Shown: positions 60,310 through 64,000 of the stretch, one piece after another | Layout: each line of letters starts with the position of its first letter | Numbering within the stretch: the stretch's first letter is position 1 | DNA from: Miscanthus floridulus | Lineage: Eukaryota; Streptophyta; Magnoliopsida; Poales; Poaceae | Assembly: GCF_019320115.1 (NCBI RefSeq) | Contig: NC_089581.1 | Span: 12,153,707 to 12,217,706, forward strand | Reading direction: 5' to 3' | DNA length: 64,000 nucleotides | Translations under genes and position numbers: made by a program | The notes under the pieces: generated by a model | Databases searched by the model: none | Told to the model about the DNA's origin: nothing | Seen by the model: the letters and a program-made list of their open reading frames with translations, nothing else

Positions 60310-61470
60310 GGAGCAGCGGCCCGGCAGCAGGCTCTTTACGTTGCTCGTGGTGTTCAGAACGCTAATTTTGCAACCATGGTAGTGGTACAGAGTATGTATG
60401 ACGTCTCTAGGCTACGGCACATGCACGGCATGTTTGTATAGACTACGAAACTGAGGAGTGGAATTTCTCAGCTGCGATTTTTTTTTCTGTAAATAGCTGG
60501 ATCCTTGGGATATGAAAATGCATTTTCCTAGTTCTTGCCAAGCTCTAGCAATGCAGTCCATTTTTAGGAGCTCTGTAAGATGCTGCCGTTCCATTTCTCA
60601 GCGCATCAAGTGCTAGCTTAGCTTCTACCGTAGCTAACTTGCAACATCATGAATGTCTACTGTTTTGGCCCAGTGGATTTGGGCGAGGCTTGGCGGCCAG
60701 AGCTCGCAGCGTAGGCGCAGAATGCGGGCAGCGCACAGGTGTGGCCCGGCCGGCTTGCCAACAGCGGGGAGGCACATATAGGCATGGTGCGAGTGAGGCC
60801 GGCAGCGAGGCGCGTGGGCCGTCGATAGCCGCACGACGCGCGCGTAGGCGCAGCGCGAGCGATGGCACTGGCACTGCATGCGTGGTGTTGCTGGAGGGCG
60901 GCGCGATGGCATGCAGATGCGGCGGCTGGTGCAAGGACGTGAGGGGTTAAAATCAAAAGTAAAAGACACCGTCAGCGCCACCGTGGCAATGCCGTGTCAG
61001 ATAAATTGCTGATGTGGTCGATATGGACATGTGGTATATTATTTAACAAGTTTAGTTTGCTGAAAAGGTATTTTCATAGTTTGTGGATTTAAGTGGCACT
61101 CCTTAACAAGTTGAGGCACCGTCCATAAAGCTTGGCAGGAATTTGACAACCAATATTTCATGCTTCGACCGTTGAGTTTGCAGCCATGGTTCAACTAGGG
61201 CTACCTCTAGGCTCTAGTAAAGGTCACCAACATCATGTGACCAAGACAAATATTTATTCTCTATTCTGATTTCTGAATGTCTGGAATCTATTTCTATCTT
61301 CAGTTGCTAATCTATGAATAGATACGAAATGCTCATTATGGACATGATTATGTTGGCTGATTGAATTATTGTGAAGTAATGGATTTGTAGATGTGTACTT
61401 GTACAGCTCAGAATATGTATTTGAGTATCTATGTTAAATAAAATTTTCATAGCTTGACATATTTCCGTTC
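60310..61470. other. Intergenic stretch with a GC-rich island
   Basis: 60660-60950 is GC-rich and opens frames on both strands, none recognisable; the rest is AT-rich. Nothing further supported. Confidence 0.45.
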
Positions 61471-61707
61471 ATAAATAATTAAACATTTTCATATTTTTTC
61501 AACAAAACCGCTAACGGAAAACGTGGACCACATATCCTGCTATATTTTTTTATAGCATTCAGAGGAGACAGTCCTAAACCATTTACCGTTCTATTTAAAA
61601 CCCTTGGTCGTCTTGCGTGTAGCGCCTTCGTGTGTCTTCCTCGATGTACAATGGTATACACACTATACACTGCACATTTCCACTAAATATTTCCTTGTGA
61701 TGTACTT

Positions 61708-61820
61708 CCTCCGTCCCTAGAACATCGTAATTCTAGTTTTAAATTTAGACAAGCATTTTTTTTTAAATTCAAAGTTAGAATTGTACTCCATCTATTCTAA
61801 ATTTAGACAAGCATTGGAAG
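61708..61820. mobile_element. Stowaway-like fragment in copy A
   Basis: 'cttcctccgtccctagaaca' followed by 'tttaaatttagacaagcatt', the latter duplicated at about 61738 and 61795. It is absent from the equivalent site of copy B. Only one terminus is clear. Confidence 0.5.
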
Positions 61821-61890
61821 AGCTCGTTGATACAACACAGAAGCTGTTGTTGTGCCAAACCGAACACCACAGTAATTAGGAAATAAGCAC

Positions 61891-61990
61891 TAATTCAGCA
61901 GTATTTTTCAGCGCATGGACCGTATTTTCCTCTCACAGCATTTCAGCAAAAATATCAGCATAAGCCAAATTTCAGCGAAACGAACAGGGT
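61891..61990. mobile_element. Small MITE in copy A
   Basis: 'attcagcagtatttttcagc' at the left and 'tttcagcgaaacgaacaggg' at the right, with 'cctctcacagcatttcagc' inside; related to the GTTCG MITE group. Absent from copy B. Confidence 0.6.
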
Positions 61991-62079
61991 GATAGACCGG
62001 CGACCGAATGCAAAAGTATAGTAGAGGAGAAAAGTCGCGTCCATAAAAATTCCTCTCTCAGGCTATAATGTGAGCACTC

Positions 62080-62760
62080 CTAGAGCCCCTTTCGTTCTTC
62101 TTCTCTGGTACGTTTGCTGGAGGTAGGAAGGAGAGGGAGACCATCTCTCTTTTCCACGGTTTTTATACCCAGTTTGTTTAGGGTTTAGCCCAAATAAATC
62201 TACCGACAAAATCAGATGCTTTTTTGTTAGGATCTTGTTACTTGCAATGACTTCGGTGATTGGTACGATGAGATCGCTTGCAGACATCGATTTCATTAGG
62301 CGGTCAATTTGTAGCCATAATTTGCAAAGAGGATAGTTACTCCAGGCCATCAATCTTATCGTTAATAGTCGCAAAGAGAAAATCAAGATTGTAGGTAATG
62401 AATTTGCATCCTATGCTGTAGCCAACGATGCAACTGTCGTCTTTCATCGATTCAGATACGTTTTGGACTAGTTCTGAAATGTTGGATCTTACGGCATGTC
62501 TAATGTTTAGGGGTTTATCATTGGATTTAGCATAAAAACTGCACTTTGTCTTTGGTGTTCAACAAGGTTGTGTTCATCTAGAGCATCAGCTGCATTGAAA
62601 AAGCCACTAGGGAAAAAGACGATGAAAAGAATCTAAATAGACTATTATACCTTATTTATTTAGAATTTTCATATGTAATTTAGGGATGTATTGTACCAAG
62701 TTTTAATGTAATAATTCCTCCTTCCATTAGGAAAAAGATATGTATTTGAGGGTTGTTGTA
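62080..62760. other. Spacer between the two duplication copies
   Basis: No gene recognised. A minus-strand frame at 62063-62386 has no resemblance that I know. Confidence 0.45.
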
Positions 62761-62870
62761 ATAAAATTAAACATTTCCATGTTTCTCTTGAAAAAAGAGC
62801 TAACCAAAAATTGGCATCGCATATCCTGAACTTTTTGTAGCACCCAGAGGAGACTATCCTAAACCATGTA

Positions 62871-63128
62871 CTCCCTTCATCTCAAATTATAAGTTATTCT
62901 AACTTTCTTAGAGAGTCAAAGCATCTCAAATCTAACTAAGTTTATATAATAAAATAATAACATCTACTATACCAAATAAGTACCTTCGGATTCTTCATTA
63001 ATTATATTTTTATAGTATACCTATTCAATGTTATAAATCTTTAAATTTTTCCTATAATTATGATCAAACTTGAAATGTTTTTACTTTGTAGCAAAGTTAA
63101 AATAATTTATAATTTGAAACGGAGGGAG
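62871..63128. mobile_element. Stowaway-type MITE in copy B
   Basis: Starts CTCCCTTCATCTCAAATTAT and ends ATTTGAAACGGAGGGAG; TA precedes it at 62869-62870. Copy A shows the empty site ('aaaccatttaccgttct'). Confidence 0.83.
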
Positions 63129-63200
63129 CAGTACCTTTCTATTTAAAGCCTCGCCCGCCTTGCGTGTAGCGCCTTGGTGTGTTTTCCTCGGTGTACAAGG

Positions 63201-63300
63201 CACTACTACAGATTTGATATCTTGTCCCGGTTGGGAACTGGTTTTAGTCCCGGTTTCCCAACCGGGACTAGCGATCCGAGACTAATAATGCCTCCCACCG
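63201..63300. mobile_element. CACTA (En/Spm) terminal fragment
   Basis: Begins CACTACTACAGA and continues with 'cccggttggga' and its inverse 'tttcccaaccggga', the terminal and subterminal motifs of a grass CACTA family. Right terminus not identified. Lies inside duplication copy B. Confidence 0.65.
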
Positions 63301-63584
63301 CTGCGCTCTCTGAGATTCGAACCTAAGACCTCATGCACTGCCTCGCGCGGAGCTTACCACCCCCACCTACACTATACGTTTCCACTATACACTATACACT
63401 ACACGTTTCCACTAAACATTTCCATGTGAGTACGTTGATACAATACATAAGCTAATGTGTCCTGTCCCAAACCGAACCCCACAGGATTAAAAGCTCAGAC
63501 CGGCTGGCGATCGAACGCAAAAGTAGAGGAGAAAAGTCGCGTCTCGCGTCCATAAACTCTCAGGCAGTCAGACTATAATGGGCA

Positions 63585-64000
63585 TGGCAGGCAGCACTCC
63601 AACGTACTTTCAAAAGATTACACGCCTGCCTACTTGAATAATCCTTTGTGTGCTGAAGAGTGAAGAAGAGCCATCCATCGCCCAATAGACCAGTCCCTTA
63701 CAGCACGGCCGTCTGCCGTCCCCATGCCGTGCCACTTGCATGCTGTCGCTGCCATGCATAGCAAGGCAGATCCATATCCATATGGTCCCTGCCGGGAGCG
63801 GGGAAGGCTTGTTCAGCTCAACTGCTTGCACTCACGCCGCATCCACCTCACAGTCACACGCACAGGATGACAGGACACCCAACCGACCGGCACGTGAATT
63901 CCTCCGTCCCCTAACACAGCTGCTCCGGACCGGGGCCTTGAGGCCTTGTAACAGTACGTTTGACCTGCGTTCACTGCCGCCGCTCGATCGGTCCCGTGCC
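63585..64000. other. Window end, no gene recognised
   Basis: Moderately GC-rich sequence rising towards the right end, possibly the promoter of a gene outside the window. No frame resembles a known protein. Confidence 0.4.

Larger units (their letters stand above)
61479..62075. repeat. Segmental duplication, copy A
   Basis: Shares with 62765-63580 the blocks 'cagaggagac.gtcctaaacc', 'gtcttgcgtgtagcgcc', 'tttccactaaa.atttcc', 'ccaaaccgaac.ccaca' and 'gaggagaaaagtcgcgt' in the same order. Copy A additionally holds a Stowaway-like piece (about 61708-61820) and a MITE (61891-61990). Confidence 0.82.
62765..63580. repeat. Segmental duplication, copy B
   Basis: Homologous to 61479-62075 with the same block order, longer because of a Stowaway MITE (62871-63128) and a CACTA-end fragment (63201 onwards) that copy A lacks. 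Confidence 0.82.

Noticed and set aside
60639..60981. Overlapping frames of about 100 codons in a GC-rich island
   Set aside because: Frames on both strands are similar in length, none is recognisable, and no splice or promoter context was found.

Overview
This is a 64 kb window of plant nuclear DNA, almost certainly from a grass and probably a panicoid/Andropogoneae species such as sorghum, sugarcane, Miscanthus or maize. The grass call rests on GC-rich first exons, GT-AG introns, and dense Stowaway and Tourist-like MITEs together with Pack-MULE, CACTA, Ty3/gypsy and Ty1/copia sequence. The species is inference only. There are no bacterial genes, operons or CRISPR arrays.

Four well-supported protein genes form the backbone. 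(1) 162-15973 (+): a HAD-superfamily cytosolic-type 5'-nucleotidase with 16 recognisable exons, open at its 5' end; its tenth intron is about 6.5 kb and holds an F-box/FBD pseudogene cluster and a solo LTR. (2) 20187-22752 (+): NDUFS8/TYKY, the two-[4Fe-4S] subunit of mitochondrial complex I (8 exons, 223 aa). (3) 28136-30848 (-): alpha-tubulin (4 exons, 450 aa), with a tandem triplication in its first intron. (4) 53862-56896 (+): peroxisomal/glyoxysomal NAD-malate dehydrogenase (8 exons, 360 aa) with an N-terminal PTS2 signal. A tRNA-Thr(AGU) gene lies at 23417-23490 (+).

Between these genes the DNA is mostly transposable elements and captured gene scraps. Several elements can be delimited to the base from target-site duplications (TSDs): a 1384-bp solo LTR (TSD GTGTG, 11515-12898), a 1056-bp GC-rich hAT-like element (near-perfect 8-bp TSD, 18479-19534), a 4423-bp Pack-MULE (perfect 9-bp TSD, 42633-47055) whose right arm is split by an 1819-bp copia-type solo LTR (TSD CACAC, 44975-46793), and a 5718-bp decayed Ty3/gypsy chromovirus on the minus strand (47613-53330) ending about 530 bp upstream of the malate dehydrogenase start codon. 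Gene fragments include F-box, STN7 kinase, subtilase, glycosyltransferase and hAT transposase pieces.

The right end (61.4-63.6 kb) is a diverged tandem segmental duplication whose two copies carry different insertions, so each copy shows empty sites for the other. The housekeeping genes serve different compartments (cytosol, mitochondrion, cytoskeleton, peroxisome) and show no sign of a shared pathway. I found no convincing undescribed molecular system. The more unusual signals are structural: nested transposons with readable insertion order, a pseudogene cluster inside an intron, and the repeat-built tubulin first intron.
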